A stretch of 64,000 bases of DNA from Afipia sp. GAS231 (GCF_900103365.1 NZ_LT629703.1:5008501-5072500); one strand, 5' to 3'. Positions 25,348 through 34,196 are shown, numbered from the stretch's first letter. Made by a program: numbers and translations. The notes: a model not told the origin generated them from the letters alone.

Positions 25348-25542
25348 CTAGTCTTGCGCCTCGAACGCGGACGCCTTCACGACAGGCCCCCATTTGGCAT
25401 TGTCATCGCTTTGAAGCTGCGCCAAATACGCCGCTGTCGAGGTCCGCGGCATCGCCTGCAAAAGGTGTTCCCCTACGCAAGTCGACCCGATTAGCGCGAG
25501 GCCTGCACCCTTTAAGACATTGCGTCGGCCGACCGATAGCAT
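25348..25542 (-). pseudogene. Internally deleted Bug-receptor remnant
   Basis: A 64-codon frame begins with a Tat-like leader (GRRNVLKGAGLALIGS) and ends with a sequence typical of Bug/TctC C-termini (NAKWGPVVKASAFEAQD). Compare the FIADEKYRWEAVIKKA end of the receptor at 20613. The roughly 250 residues between are missing, so an in-frame internal deletion is the simplest reading. It lies directly upstream of the Rieske remnant on the same strand. The two look like leftovers of one transport-plus-oxygenase operon. An unrelated small secreted peptide is the alternative. Confidence 0.45.
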
Positions 25543-25814
25543 ATGGACATCTCAACACCAAGTTTTGCCGTTTCAGGCCTGCTAACCGGATTCGGTCTGA
25601 AGATCGGTGATGCGATTCAGTAGAGCCGAGAAACTTGCGGCCTCGAAGTCGCGATTTGGAATTTATCGAATTCCAAATCCGTATTGTCACTGGGCCGGGC
25701 TAACAGTTCCACCCTGCATTCTGAACCGGAATATGAACAATTCCAGACGAGAGCTATCCGTAGCGAACCGATTGTTCTTCAATACCCATGAACGTGTCCG
25801 CTAGGATAAGAATA

Positions 25815-26618
25815 ATGGAAGACAGACGTTCGTTCATCGGGACAAGCCTCGGGCTGCTCGCGAGTTCTCTGACCCAATCTTCTGCCGGGGCGGCGAACAA
25901 AATACCAATCATACTCATTCACGGCGCTGGGTACGATTCGGAGTGCTGGCACAAGGTCGTTCCATTGCTTGAAGCCAATGGCTTCAAGTCGGTAACGCCA
26001 GACATGCCAGGCTATGGCACAAATGGTTCGCCCAGTGCGGATATAAATCTGGACGCTTACGTCGATGCCGTCGTGAGCGCCGCCAATTCCGTTCCTGGCC
26101 GCGTCATGCTTGTCGGTCATAGCCTCGGTGGGATCTTCATCAGCCAGGCTGCCGAGCGGATTCCGGACAAGATTGCATCGCTAACCTATGTGTGTGCCTT
26201 CATGCTGAAGGATGGCGAGTCTCGAATCGCCGTCGTGGCGCAGGACCCAGACTCGACCGCCTCAAAACACCGCATACCGGCTGGCGACGGTCTGAGTACA
26301 ATTAGTCGCGAGGGGTTCGTCAATTCACTTTGCAACGATTGTTCACCGCAAGACGTGGAATACCTCTTTGCCCGCCTGAAGCCACAGCCGATGAAGCCGC
26401 TCGGCACGCCCATCAAGCTGAGCGAAGCGAACTACGGGCGCGTCCCGCGCTTTTACGTGAAATGCACGCTCGATCGCGCAGTTACCTCAGCGTTCCAGGA
26501 CAAGATGATTGCATCCTCTCCGGTTAAGCAGGTGATCGAGCTGGAAGCCGGTCACTCGCCGTTTGCGTCGAAGCCGCAAGAGCTTGCCGCGGCCCTACAG
26601 CGAATTGCCGCGTTTTAG
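25815..26618 (+). CDS. Alpha/beta hydrolase with Tat-like leader
   Basis: 267 residues from the ATG at 25815, which has AGGAT upstream; an earlier ATG at 25788 has no ribosome site. The N-terminus EDRRSFIGTSLGLLAS is a twin-arginine-like signal, with the mature part from about residue 30, so export to the periplasm is probable. The oxyanion motif is LIHGAGYDSECW, the nucleophile is Ser103 in GHSLGG, and the late histidine is in EAGHSPF. These resemble plant-type esterases of the methylesterase/hydroxynitrile-lyase group (salicylate methylesterase-like). A periplasmic ester hydrolase that frees an aromatic acid would fit the cluster. The substrate is unproven. A dead tail of another hydrolase follows at once. 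Confidence 0.88.
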   Translation: MEDRRSFIGTSLGLLASSLTQSSAGAANKIPIILIHGAGYDSECWHKVVPLLEANGFKSVTPDMPGYGTNGSPSADINLDAYVDAVVSAANSVPGRVMLVGHSLGGIFISQAAERIPDKIASLTYVCAFMLKDGESRIAVVAQDPDSTASKHRIPAGDGLSTISREGFVNSLCNDCSPQDVEYLFARLKPQPMKPLGTPIKLSEANYGRVPRFYVKCTLDRAVTSAFQDKMIASSPVKQVIELEAGHSPFASKPQELAAALQRIAAF

Positions 26619-26626
26619 AGGCGGTT

Positions 26627-26728
26627 GTGCTGATTGGCCTGTTGCCTAACGTCGACAATCTGGCGCCACTGGAAGCGCCAAACGAACTCGCGGCTGGAAT
26701 AGCAAAGGCTATTTCCAAGTTGATCTGA
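26627..26728 (+). pseudogene. Alpha/beta hydrolase C-terminal remnant
   Basis: 34 codons ending in TGA read NLAPLEAPNELAAGIAKAIS and then KLI. They match the C-terminus of the hydrolase at 2485 (HLSPLEAPNELAAAIAKAVS then RMM). The catalytic histidine of GVGH is replaced (NVDN) and no upstream part of the gene remains. It begins just after the stop of the intact hydrolase at 26618, so it may mark a recombination joint. Confidence 0.8.
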
Positions 26729-27144
26729 TGCGCGACGCGGATCGCGGCTCTTTGACGACTAGATCCGCGGGCACTCATGCGCGGCATTTAGCCAACCACG
26801 AAGCAATATCGTCCGGTGCCGGGTGCTCGGTACCCGTTCCGCCAAGCGGCGCGATCACGAGCTCACGGGCGATGGCACGCGAAAGGGCATCTCCCATCGC
26901 GAGAGCATGGACACGCCGCCGCGTGCCGGCAGGGTGGTGTTCGCGCAAACGCCCGATGGCGTCACCCACCGCAGCCGCGTAACGCAGGCGTGGAGCGAGC
27001 AACCGGTCATGGACATGCTAATCAAGATGACGATAGAGAACGCGCCTTGCCATGAGCGGTGGTAGATACAACCGCTATGCCGGTCGGCGGCGCAGCTACT
27101 CCAAGCCCCGAAAGACCGGCTGCCAGCTGCCGAACGCATCTACG
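26729..27144. other. Gap without a recognisable gene
   Basis: About 416 bases between the hydrolase remnant and the AAHS transporter stop. A 75-codon leftward frame (27002-26775, ending DDIASWLAKCRA) and an 80-codon rightward frame (26823-27065) overlap. Neither has known motifs or a good ribosome site. Given the remnants on its left, it probably contains further decayed coding sequence. Confidence 0.35.
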
Positions 27145-28449
27145 TTACGCGTTGCCGGCCGCATTGACCGTCGCCGCCGTGTCGGTCGGACGGGTCTTAT
27201 CCTCTGCATGCGAATCCACATCCGTGCCGTTGGCGTTCGACATCGACCTCCTTCTTTCTAGAACCGTCACTAGAAAAAATGTGGCCAGTCCGCCGGCGAA
27301 AGCAATCGGCATAATTCCCATGAGGACTTCTGTCACCGTGTTCCCGTTCGCGATCAGAACGCCCGCGAGAAGAGGGCCTACAACCGACCCAAAACGACCC
27401 ATACCGACCGCAAAGCCGACGCCCGTTCCGCGAACATGAGCCTGATAGACCTGCGGTGCGAGTCCATACAGAATGGATTGGGAGGAAACGACACCTGCCC
27501 CCAGACCAGCGCCGGCAAGTACAGCCAGCGGCAGATACGGTGGCAAGACGGCGAAGTACAAAAGCGTGCACAGCAGCAAGGCGGTGCTGACGACGACGGC
27601 AAGACGACGTTGACGGGTGTCGGAGACCAGGCCGGCGAAAATGCTTGCGGCTGCGCCCGAGAGGTTAAATGTGGCCTGGACCGCGCTTGCACTGCTTCCT
27701 GTGAAACCTTTGGACACAAGCAGGACCGGTTGCCAATTCAAGAGGAGATAGAGCACGAGTACCGAGAGGAAGAAGGCAAGCCATAGCAGCAGCGTAGCTG
27801 CTCTGTTTTCCCGATCCAGTATACCGCGGCCCGCCTTCACGTCATTGCTTTTACTGTGCGCAACCCGACTCGGCGGCGAGGACGGTAAGTACCAGATCAC
27901 TGGCGGTATCAACACCAGGGGAAGAACGGCTCCAAGATAAAAAAGCGACTGCCAATTCTCCAAACCCATCGCCGCGGCGCTGGCGAGCGCTCCGCCAAGC
28001 GGCAAGCCGGAATATACGATGCCTACAGCCAGTCCCCGCCTCCGAGCCTCAACTGCCTCGGCAGCGATAGCGACAAGGCTTGGTAGCGCCCCGCCCAGCC
28101 CCAGCCCGGTAAAGAAGCGGGTGATGAAGAGAATTTCAAAATCCGGCGCGTATGCGGTCGCATACGTAAACACTCCGAACGCCGCCAAGGATAGTACGAG
28201 CCCGAAGCGACGACCGAAGCGGTCGGCGACGACACCACCGAGGACAGCTCCCGCAATCATGCCGAAAGTTGCGGAAGCAAAGAAGAGGCCCATCTGATGA
28301 GCAGTGAGTCGCAGTATCGGCGCCAGCTTAGGTGCGACAACACCGGCCGTCTGAATATCGAATCCTTCGATGGTCGCCGCGGCCAGGCAAATTGCAACAA
28401 TTCCTATCCTGCCTGCTCCACCACGAGTCGCCTCCACGCCGGCACGCAT
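27145..28449 (-). CDS. MFS transporter, aromatic acid:H+ symporter (AAHS) family
   Basis: 434 residues with twelve predicted membrane segments. AAHS features (PcaK, BenK, MhpT relatives) are the acidic residue pair in segment 1 (ATIEGFDIQTAG), the loop GGVVADRFGRRFGLVLSL between segments 2 and 3, and GTGVGFAVGMGRFGSVVGP in segment 11. It would import an aromatic acid such as hydroxybenzoate, protocatechuate or a halogenated analogue with protons. Its position in the island next to the dehalogenation genes supports that. It is leftward, apparently alone, and roughly divergent from the LysR gene at 28956, a possible regulator. Confidence 0.92.
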   Translation of the reverse strand: MRAGVEATRGGAGRIGIVAICLAAATIEGFDIQTAGVVAPKLAPILRLTAHQMGLFFASATFGMIAGAVLGGVVADRFGRRFGLVLSLAAFGVFTYATAYAPDFEILFITRFFTGLGLGGALPSLVAIAAEAVEARRRGLAVGIVYSGLPLGGALASAAAMGLENWQSLFYLGAVLPLVLIPPVIWYLPSSPPSRVAHSKSNDVKAGRGILDRENRAATLLLWLAFFLSVLVLYLLLNWQPVLLVSKGFTGSSASAVQATFNLSGAAASIFAGLVSDTRQRRLAVVVSTALLLCTLLYFAVLPPYLPLAVLAGAGLGAGVVSSQSILYGLAPQVYQAHVRGTGVGFAVGMGRFGSVVGPLLAGVLIANGNTVTEVLMGIMPIAFAGGLATFFLVTVLERRRSMSNANGTDVDSHAEDKTRPTDTAATVNAAGNA

Positions 28450-28503
28450 TCCATCCTCCCCTGCGCTGCTTGTCTCGTCTTCTTGTCGGGCTTGCCACCT
28501 GAA

Positions 28504-28881
28504 TTAGGTCGCATCCGGGATGTGCTCCGGAACAAACTCAGCGAAGTCGTCTCGTACGATCAAGCCGACCTGAGACTTGCGACGACCGCACTTGTTCTCG
28601 AAAAGAGCCGACGGACCCACAGCGGCAATTTCTCGTGGCACGGGCGGGATCTGCCCCTCAAGTGCGATAAATGGATACCGACAATTCGGAATGGGAATAT
28701 TGCTCTTGAGAACGACACTTAGCGGGTGGCTGCGCGTTCTCGTGCGACGCCTTTCGACGCGCCAAACTTTATTCAGCGCACGCCTTTCGGCGTGTTGCCG
28801 AAAGGAATTTTCGTCCAAGCGCTCAAGCCGTCCAACGATAGGCCCGCGTCCGACAGGTCGAGCCCGCTTCCGCTCCGTCAA
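28504..28881 (-). CDS. Unrecognised ORF upstream of the AAHS transporter (doubtful)
   Basis: 125 codons in the 506-bp gap 28450-28955. The front half is arginine-rich and looks non-coding. The back half (from PNCRYPFIALEGQ to AEFVPEHIPDAT) has a more natural composition, so this may be the tail of a decayed gene. No family is recognised, and no ribosome site is evident. It ends 54 bp before the transporter start on the same strand. The region must also hold the promoters of the transporter and of the divergent LysR gene; none stands out. Confidence 0.2.
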   Translation of the reverse strand: MTERKRARPVGRGPIVGRLERLDENSFRQHAERRALNKVWRVERRRTRTRSHPLSVVLKSNIPIPNCRYPFIALEGQIPPVPREIAAVGPSALFENKCGRRKSQVGLIVRDDFAEFVPEHIPDAT

Positions 28882-28955
28882 GCAGATCGGCCTAACCGAT
28901 TACATAAGGGAACGAAGCCGTCGGCGTTGACAACAGAAGACCCCTGTGCCTCAAA

Positions 28956-29927
28956 TTGGAGCGTTCGCAAAGTAGTGTGGCCGAGATCTCAACTGTGAAG
29001 AACGATATCGGTCTGCGTCATCTCAAGGCGCTGCGGCTCTTGCTCGAGGTTCGCAGCCTGACAAGAGCGGCCGAGATTCTTGATTTGAATCAGCCGACGG
29101 TGAGCAAGATGCTTGCGCGGCTGCGCTCGTATTTCGACGATCCGCTTTTCGTGCGCGTCGGGCTAACTATGGAGCCGACGCCACGTGCGCTGGGCCTCGT
29201 ACAGCCGTTACGAAGCCTCCTCGCGGTTTCCGACGACATCAAGACATCGAGATCCTCGTTCGATCCGGCGTCCTCCGAGCGAGAGTTCAGGGTGCTGGTC
29301 GGCGAAGTGGGTATGATCCATCTCGTGCCGCCACTGATGCGCGACCTTGAGATATCAGGTCGGCGGCTTCGACTTAGAGCGGTGCCGCTCGACTCCCGCC
29401 TTGTCTCAGCCAAGCTCGAAAGCGGCGACGCGGATGTCGCGCTCGGCGCATTCCCTCGAGAAATAGGCAAATTGCGACGACAAAAATTATATACCGACCC
29501 CTACATCAGTGTGGTTCGAATGGAACATCCACGGTTCGATCGCCTGACACGAATGGACACGTTTCTGCACGAGCGCCACATCTTGGTGACCGCCTCTGCT
29601 ACCGGGCATGCAGCGCACGAGCAGCTTGAGAAAGCGCTACTTGAGCGGCTCCCACCGGAAAGCGTTCAGGTGCGCGTACCCAGCTTCGTCAGTAGCGCCT
29701 TTGTCGTCAGCCAGTCCGATGCAATCTGCACAATGCCGAAAAGGTTGGCATCCTATCTCGTCCGCAAGCTCCCGCTGCAGACGTTCAAGCCTCCGTTGCA
29801 ACTTCCCCGAATTGAGATCGCACAGGTCTGGCACGAGCGGCTCGATCATGACGCCGGGCATCGCTGGCTGCGATCACGGGTGTTCAATTTGTTTCGCCCG
29901 GGCAGCAATGCCGAGGGGCCGAGCTAG
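28956..29927 (+). CDS. LysR-family transcriptional regulator (NodD/NahR-like group)
   Basis: 323 residues from a TTG. An in-frame GTG at 28995 gives a 310-residue protein and is equally plausible, since conserved sequence starts at IGLRHLKALRLLLEV. The helix-turn-helix contains AAEILDLNQPTVSKMLARL, followed by DPLFVRVGLTMEPTP, and the C-terminal effector domain ends QVWHERLDHDAGHRWL. It belongs to the same subgroup as the two LysR proteins at 11416 and 12339 but is clearly diverged. It lies beside the AAHS transporter, its likely target. The gene stands 79 bp before the stop of the convergent integrase. Confidence 0.9.
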   Translation: MERSQSSVAEISTVKNDIGLRHLKALRLLLEVRSLTRAAEILDLNQPTVSKMLARLRSYFDDPLFVRVGLTMEPTPRALGLVQPLRSLLAVSDDIKTSRSSFDPASSEREFRVLVGEVGMIHLVPPLMRDLEISGRRLRLRAVPLDSRLVSAKLESGDADVALGAFPREIGKLRRQKLYTDPYISVVRMEHPRFDRLTRMDTFLHERHILVTASATGHAAHEQLEKALLERLPPESVQVRVPSFVSSAFVVSQSDAICTMPKRLASYLVRKLPLQTFKPPLQLPRIEIAQVWHERLDHDAGHRWLRSRVFNLFRPGSNAEGPS

Positions 29928-30005
29928 GTGCCATATTGTGCATGATGGATTAGACTGACTGAGCGTGCAAATTTCGCCATTTCTGGTCTCTCCGATGATT
30001 TGCCA

Positions 30006-31253
30006 TCAGGCCGCTGCAGCGTCGCCGGCATTACTATCGATCGATGTCTCTGATTGCTTACCTTTCCCAGCACTCGGCTTACCAACTGCGCCTAGCAGGG
30101 CTAAAGCCAGGCGGTCCGAAATCTTGGTCGCCGCTTGTTTGGCCGGATCAGACGCTAGATGGGCGTACCTAGCAGTCGTCTGCACCTGAGTATGCCCGAG
30201 CAACTTGCCGATCATCGCTAAGCCTTCACCGACCAGCAACCCGCCGGAGGCGAACGTATGGCGAAGATCGTGAATGCGCACGTCTTCCAATCCTGCGGCC
30301 TTCCGGATGCGGCGCCACGGATGCTGAAGGTCGGTCAGGTGCGTTTTTTCTTTCCTTCCCACGATAACGTACGGGTTGCCCGTCACCCGGGGGAGCGCGT
30401 CCAGTACCGCCACTGCGGCGTCACCGAGATGGACGGTTTTCGCGCCGGTCTTGCTATCCGGTAGGCGCAATTCCTTCGCAGGCAGATCCACGTGGCGCCA
30501 TTCAAGCGTCTGAATTTCGGACAGGCGGCATCCCGTCAGCAGCAGGACCCGGAAGGCAACAACAGCATGTATCGTCTCAGTCTCGTTGACCTCTGCGCTT
30601 GTTAGGGCCTGTCCAAGGCGCTGCAGTTCGTTCGGAGACAGGAACCTCTCGCGCTTACGTTCTGGATAGCGTTCGATATCTTCGCAGGGATTGGTATGCT
30701 TGTCCCGTATCCCCCACGTCTCGGCAAGATTCATCATCTTCGACAGAACACCAAGGGTGCGGTTTGCCTGATAGGGGATATGAGACATGGCGCCGTGCAA
30801 TTCTGCAACATCGGCCGTCGTCACGGAGCGAACGCGCTGCTTGGCAAAAAACGGATCGAGGAATAGCTCGACCGACCGTCGATATTCTGCCTGTGTCGAC
30901 GGCTTGCAGCGAACGGGGACGTAGTGTGTAAGAAAGCGCTCTCCTAGTTCCTTCATCGTTGTTGATTGTCGATCAGCGTCGCGCAACGCCGCCGGATCGC
31001 CATCGGCGCCGCGTACACTGCCAAGCTTGACCGTTGCTTCGCGTCGCGCCAACTCCGCGGTCACGATACCGAATTGCCCGATCATCACCCGGCGCGTCCG
31101 GCCATGACGTCGGTATTGCACCAGGAAGAATCGCTTGCCGCTTGGCATGACGCGCACGCCAAATCCGGGAAGGTCGGTATCAAAAGCAATGTAGTCTTTG
31201 GACGTGACCTTCAGAGCCTCGACGGTCCTTTTGGTGATCTTGATTTTCGCCAT
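30006..31253 (-). CDS. Tyrosine recombinase/phage-type integrase
   Basis: 415 residues. The N-terminal DUF4102-type arm-binding domain contains YIAFDTDLPGFGVRVMPSGK. Next come the SAM-like core-binding domain and the catalytic domain with the Arg in TGCRLSEIQTLEW, the HxxR box IHDLRHTFASGG, the late His in LLGHTQVQTTARY and its tyrosine. All catalytic residues are present, so it looks functional. A low-complexity tail follows the tyrosine. The start codon faces the tRNA-fMet 3' fragment 219 bp away, the normal arrangement of int and att in tRNA-targeting islands. It would excise and integrate the island to its left. Confidence 0.95.
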   Translation of the reverse strand: MAKIKITKRTVEALKVTSKDYIAFDTDLPGFGVRVMPSGKRFFLVQYRRHGRTRRVMIGQFGIVTAELARREATVKLGSVRGADGDPAALRDADRQSTTMKELGERFLTHYVPVRCKPSTQAEYRRSVELFLDPFFAKQRVRSVTTADVAELHGAMSHIPYQANRTLGVLSKMMNLAETWGIRDKHTNPCEDIERYPERKRERFLSPNELQRLGQALTSAEVNETETIHAVVAFRVLLLTGCRLSEIQTLEWRHVDLPAKELRLPDSKTGAKTVHLGDAAVAVLDALPRVTGNPYVIVGRKEKTHLTDLQHPWRRIRKAAGLEDVRIHDLRHTFASGGLLVGEGLAMIGKLLGHTQVQTTARYAHLASDPAKQAATKISDRLALALLGAVGKPSAGKGKQSETSIDSNAGDAAAA

Positions 31254-31472
31254 ACCCGTACCTGTTCGCTTTACGTTCCGACCCTAGTCTCCGGGTCAGA
31301 TGACGTTTCGTGGAAGCGTCGTGGAAGCGGCGCGACGAAGGTCGTGGCGTATCGCTTCGCAAATAAGGTAGGGGCGGCCGCGAGAATAAATCAAGCTAGC
31401 TCAACGAGTTGTCGTGGCGTTGAGTGGGAAATGCGGCGCGTTCGCGGAGTGGCGTAAACCGCTTTTATAAAA

Positions 31473-31517
31473 CTCATAACCTGAAGGTCATAGGTTCAAA
31501 TCCTATCCCCGCAACCA
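31473..31517 (+). other. tRNA-fMet 3' fragment, probable attachment site
   Basis: 45 bases run from the anticodon loop (CTCATAA, anticodon CAT) through a perfect T-arm (ATAGG-TTCAAAT-CCTAT) to the acceptor strand and CCA. The sequence upstream cannot form the anticodon stem, D-arm or acceptor partner, so this is not a complete tRNA. The closing bases CCCCGCAACCA match alphaproteobacterial initiator tRNA. It is the expected right attachment site of the island. Confidence 0.8.
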
Positions 31518-31545
31518 AACCCTTGATGTCACGTCAAATGAAACG

Positions 31546-31567
31546 GCCCGCCTTTGGCGGGCTTTTT
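31546..31567 (+). terminator. Rho-independent terminator after the tRNA-fMet fragment
   Basis: The perfect stem GCCCGCC-TTT-GGCGGGC is followed by TTTTT, 29 bp after the CCA end. It is probably the original terminator of the tRNA-fMet gene, left on the chromosome side of the junction. It may also stop the convergent transporter transcript. Confidence 0.85.
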
Positions 31568-31586
31568 CATGTGCTGCCGCGATGCC

Positions 31587-32918
31587 TCAGGCGTCGGCGG
31601 TCGCCAGCCGGCGCTTTCGCGAAAGCACAGTCAGGGCCGCTACGCTCAGCGTTGCGCCGAACATGAGATAGAACGCAGGCGCCGTCGGATGGCCGGTGGC
31701 TTCGATCAGCCACAGGCTGATGATTGGCGTGGTGCCGCCAATCGCCATTTGCGTAAGCGCGTTTGCGAACGACAGGCCGGAGGTGCGCAGCCTTGTGGGA
31801 AACATCCCCGCAACCAGTGCACCGAGGCAACCCAGATTGATGGCGTTGAGCACGCCGAGGGTGCCCTGGACGGCCAACAGCGCCGGAACGGACGGCGCTG
31901 ACACCAGAAAAGCAAACAACGGGTAGGCGAGAATCAGCACCGCCAGCGAAGCGACAAGTGAGAGCGAGATGCGGTCATAACGGTCGGACAAGAGTCCGAT
32001 GACCGGGATCAGCACCACGTGGATTGTCCCGGCCAGAAGGCTGCCGAGGAAGGCGACAGACGGCGGCAGCCCGAGCTGTTTGATCGCAAATGTCGGCATG
32101 AACAGCACCATGTAGACGGTGACGGCGGATACAGCGATCACGCCGGTGGCGAGCGCGAGGTGCGACCGGTAACCTGCGATGACTTCGAGCACCGGCGCCT
32201 TGCTGGGCTGCGCAGCCATGAACCGGTCCGTTTCGCGGAGCTGGCTTCGCACGTAAAGACCAACAGGTGCGATCAGCAGGCCGAAAAAGAACGGGATGCG
32301 CCAACCCCAGGACACGACCTGCTCGGGTGTCAGCGTCGCGTTCAGCACGGTTGCAAAGCCCGTCGCCAGGACAGCCGTCATCGATTGGCTGGAATAATGC
32401 CAGCTTGCCAGAAATCCCTGCCGCCCGTCATCCTGTTCAACCAGGAACGCCACGGCCGCGCCGTATTCGCCGCTGACCGAGAAGGCCTGAAGCATTCGCG
32501 CGGCGATCATGATCACGGCTGCCCACGCTCCGATCTGGTTGTAGGTCGGCACGGTGGCCATGATGGCGGTGGCCAAAGTCATCAGGCTGATCGTGAGCAC
32601 GAGCGTCTTCTTGCGGCCGTGCCGGTCGGCGTAGGCGCCGAGAATGATCGCGCCGATCGGCCTGACCGCGAAGGGGATGGCGAACGCCGCAAAGACAGCG
32701 AGCAGCGCGGTGACGTCATTCGAGGCCGGGAAGAACAGTTTTGCCATGACGACGGCAAAGAAGCCGTAGGCGATGAAGTCGAACCACTCGAGGGCGTTGG
32801 CGATCGAAGTCGAGACGATGACCTTCCAGCGATACGCCTGGATGCTTTCACCGGTTCGGGGCGGGCTCGGGGAGATCGATGCTTGGGCGTGCGGCTGTGG
32901 CTGCAGTGACTCAGCCAT
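31587..32918 (-). CDS. MFS transporter, metabolite:H+ symporter (MHS) family
   Basis: 443 residues, twelve predicted membrane segments. MHS signatures are ANALEWFDFIAYG in segment 1, AVRPIGAIILGAYADRHGRK around loop 2-3, and SVSGEYGAAVAFLVE. Relatives carry alpha-ketoglutarate, citrate, shikimate or other carboxylates inward with protons. It is leftward and overlaps the upstream LuxR-type gene by 8 bp, so the two are co-translated. Across the promoter region to the right is the divergent ThDP enzyme at 34197. The three may handle one keto-acid-like substrate, which is not known. It is the first gene outside the island. Confidence 0.9.
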   Translation of the reverse strand: MAESLQPQPHAQASISPSPPRTGESIQAYRWKVIVSTSIANALEWFDFIAYGFFAVVMAKLFFPASNDVTALLAVFAAFAIPFAVRPIGAIILGAYADRHGRKKTLVLTISLMTLATAIMATVPTYNQIGAWAAVIMIAARMLQAFSVSGEYGAAVAFLVEQDDGRQGFLASWHYSSQSMTAVLATGFATVLNATLTPEQVVSWGWRIPFFFGLLIAPVGLYVRSQLRETDRFMAAQPSKAPVLEVIAGYRSHLALATGVIAVSAVTVYMVLFMPTFAIKQLGLPPSVAFLGSLLAGTIHVVLIPVIGLLSDRYDRISLSLVASLAVLILAYPLFAFLVSAPSVPALLAVQGTLGVLNAINLGCLGALVAGMFPTRLRTSGLSFANALTQMAIGGTTPIISLWLIEATGHPTAPAFYLMFGATLSVAALTVLSRKRRLATADA

Positions 32919-33693
32919 TGCGCGCCAAGGCGCCTTCGATCACGCGGATCAGGTCGAGTTGCCGTTTCACTCCGGTCTTCTCGAACACCTTCCTGAGGTA
33001 TTGCCGCGCGCTGCCCTCGGTAATGCGAAGCTCACGCGCCGCGTCCTTCACGCTCTTGCCGTCGAACAACAGCGCCGCAAGGCGGGCCTGCCTGGGTGAG
33101 AGCGCGAGACAGGTCTGAAGCTTGAGATGATCGCAATCGACCTGCCGGGGCGGGATCGGCGTCGCACGCTCCGCCAAGACACGGCTGATCTCAAACGCGC
33201 GCCGCAGATGCGGAATCAGCTCATTCAACAGATCGCAGTCGTCGCGCCTGAAGGCGGTACGGGCGCGGGTTCGCGTGAAACCCAGATCGTGCGAGAAGCC
33301 GTCCCGGACGGGCAGGCAGGCCACCATCGTGTATTCGATGTTGAGCGGCCGCAGGTAGTTGCGATACGTCCGCGAGCCGTGGAGCCGGGCCTGAGACAAC
33401 CCCATCCGGCAATGCGATGCCTCGTTGGGCCGGGAATCGAAGATCGTCCGGCGGGGATCATCGTTCAGCAGGGTGCCGTAGCGCCGCACCGGGACCGCGG
33501 TGCGATTGCCCTGCTGCAGTCCGACATAGCTCAGCGCACGCTGGTGGAGGTCGAGCTGGCAGACAAAGGCGTGGTCGGCCCCCACGGCCTCCGCGGCGGA
33601 CGACAGAAAATCGGCCCACTCCCGATCGTTGAGAGCTGCCGCGTAAAGCTTGTCGACAAGGTTCAGGATAACGGTGTGATCGCGATGCAGCAT
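32911..33693 (-). CDS. LuxR-family transcriptional regulator
   Basis: 260 residues. The C-terminal LuxR helix-turn-helix (about 190-255) contains LSPRQARLAALLFDGKSVKD and TEGSARQYLRKVFEKTGV. The N-terminal 180 residues form an uncharacterised sensing domain without the acyl-homoserine-lactone-binding residues typical of quorum regulators. It overlaps the MHS transporter start by 8 bp and is divergent from the ThDP enzyme. It is therefore the likely regulator of both the transporter and the enzyme. The ligand is unknown. Confidence 0.88.
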   Translation of the reverse strand: MLHRDHTVILNLVDKLYAAALNDREWADFLSSAAEAVGADHAFVCQLDLHQRALSYVGLQQGNRTAVPVRRYGTLLNDDPRRTIFDSRPNEASHCRMGLSQARLHGSRTYRNYLRPLNIEYTMVACLPVRDGFSHDLGFTRTRARTAFRRDDCDLLNELIPHLRRAFEISRVLAERATPIPPRQVDCDHLKLQTCLALSPRQARLAALLFDGKSVKDAARELRITEGSARQYLRKVFEKTGVKRQLDLIRVIEGALARNG

Positions 33694-34196
33694 GATGGCT
33701 GAACCTAGTGGAATTATCGTGAAAATTCAAGCAACAAGGCACTGCCGCGGCCGGTAGTCTCACTATTCACACTTGGCACGCGCTGGGAAGAGATCATCGC
33801 CTCGACCTCCTCAAGGTCCGGAAGCCGACGTGTGTGCATGCCTCGAAATATTGCTGTCCGGCCGAGAGGCTCCCTGCATGCGCGGCTTTCGTGAAAACCT
33901 GCATTCCGGTGCGGCGATCAAGCTTTCGATTTCCCGCTCTGGTTAAGGACTGAAGCTCCTGGTGAAATTATCATCTCTCGGAGCGGGATGCATATTGCAA
34001 GATCGAAGGCCGATATTTTCCGCGGGAATTGATTTCGACCGCGTCGGCGCGCGGCGTTTGCGCCGGTCGGTCATCGTCTCCGCGGATGAAGCATGCCGTC
34101 GCATTGCTGCAAGCCGCCTGCACGAAAGCGCCCTTGAGATGCCGTTGCCCGGGCGCTATCGTGCCAAAAAAGCGTTGGCTTGCAACGGAGAAGAAA
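33694..34196. other. Divergent promoter region between luxR-type and ThDP genes
   Basis: About 500 bases. The frame of the ThDP gene stays open for 56 codons before its start but has no ribosome site or conserved content, so it is taken as untranslated. No clear palindrome or promoter boxes were found. Nothing else recognised. Confidence 0.4.

Larger units (their letters stand above)
1..31517. mobile_element. Probable genomic island inserted at tRNA-fMet (left end outside window)
   Basis: A tyrosine recombinase gene at 30006-31253 lies next to a 45-bp tRNA-fMet 3' fragment (31473-31517) that has no matching 5' half. This is the signature of the distal junction of an element integrated into the 3' end of that tRNA. 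Everything to the left is accessory in character: catabolic genes, many transcription factors, transporters and several gene remnants. Everything to the right looks like housekeeping or stable chromosome. The left boundary, where an intact tRNA-fMet would be expected, is not in the window. The extent given is therefore a minimum and an inference. Confidence 0.55.

Noticed and set aside
31432..31517. Complete tRNA-Met gene next to the integrase
   Set aside because: Only the 3' half folds. The upstream bases cannot pair as acceptor, D-arm or anticodon stem, so it was recorded as an attachment-site fragment.
34029..34196. 56-residue N-terminal extension or targeting peptide of the ThDP enzyme
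   Set aside because: No ribosome site at 34029, poor composition, and a good GGAG before the ATG at 34197 where family similarity begins.
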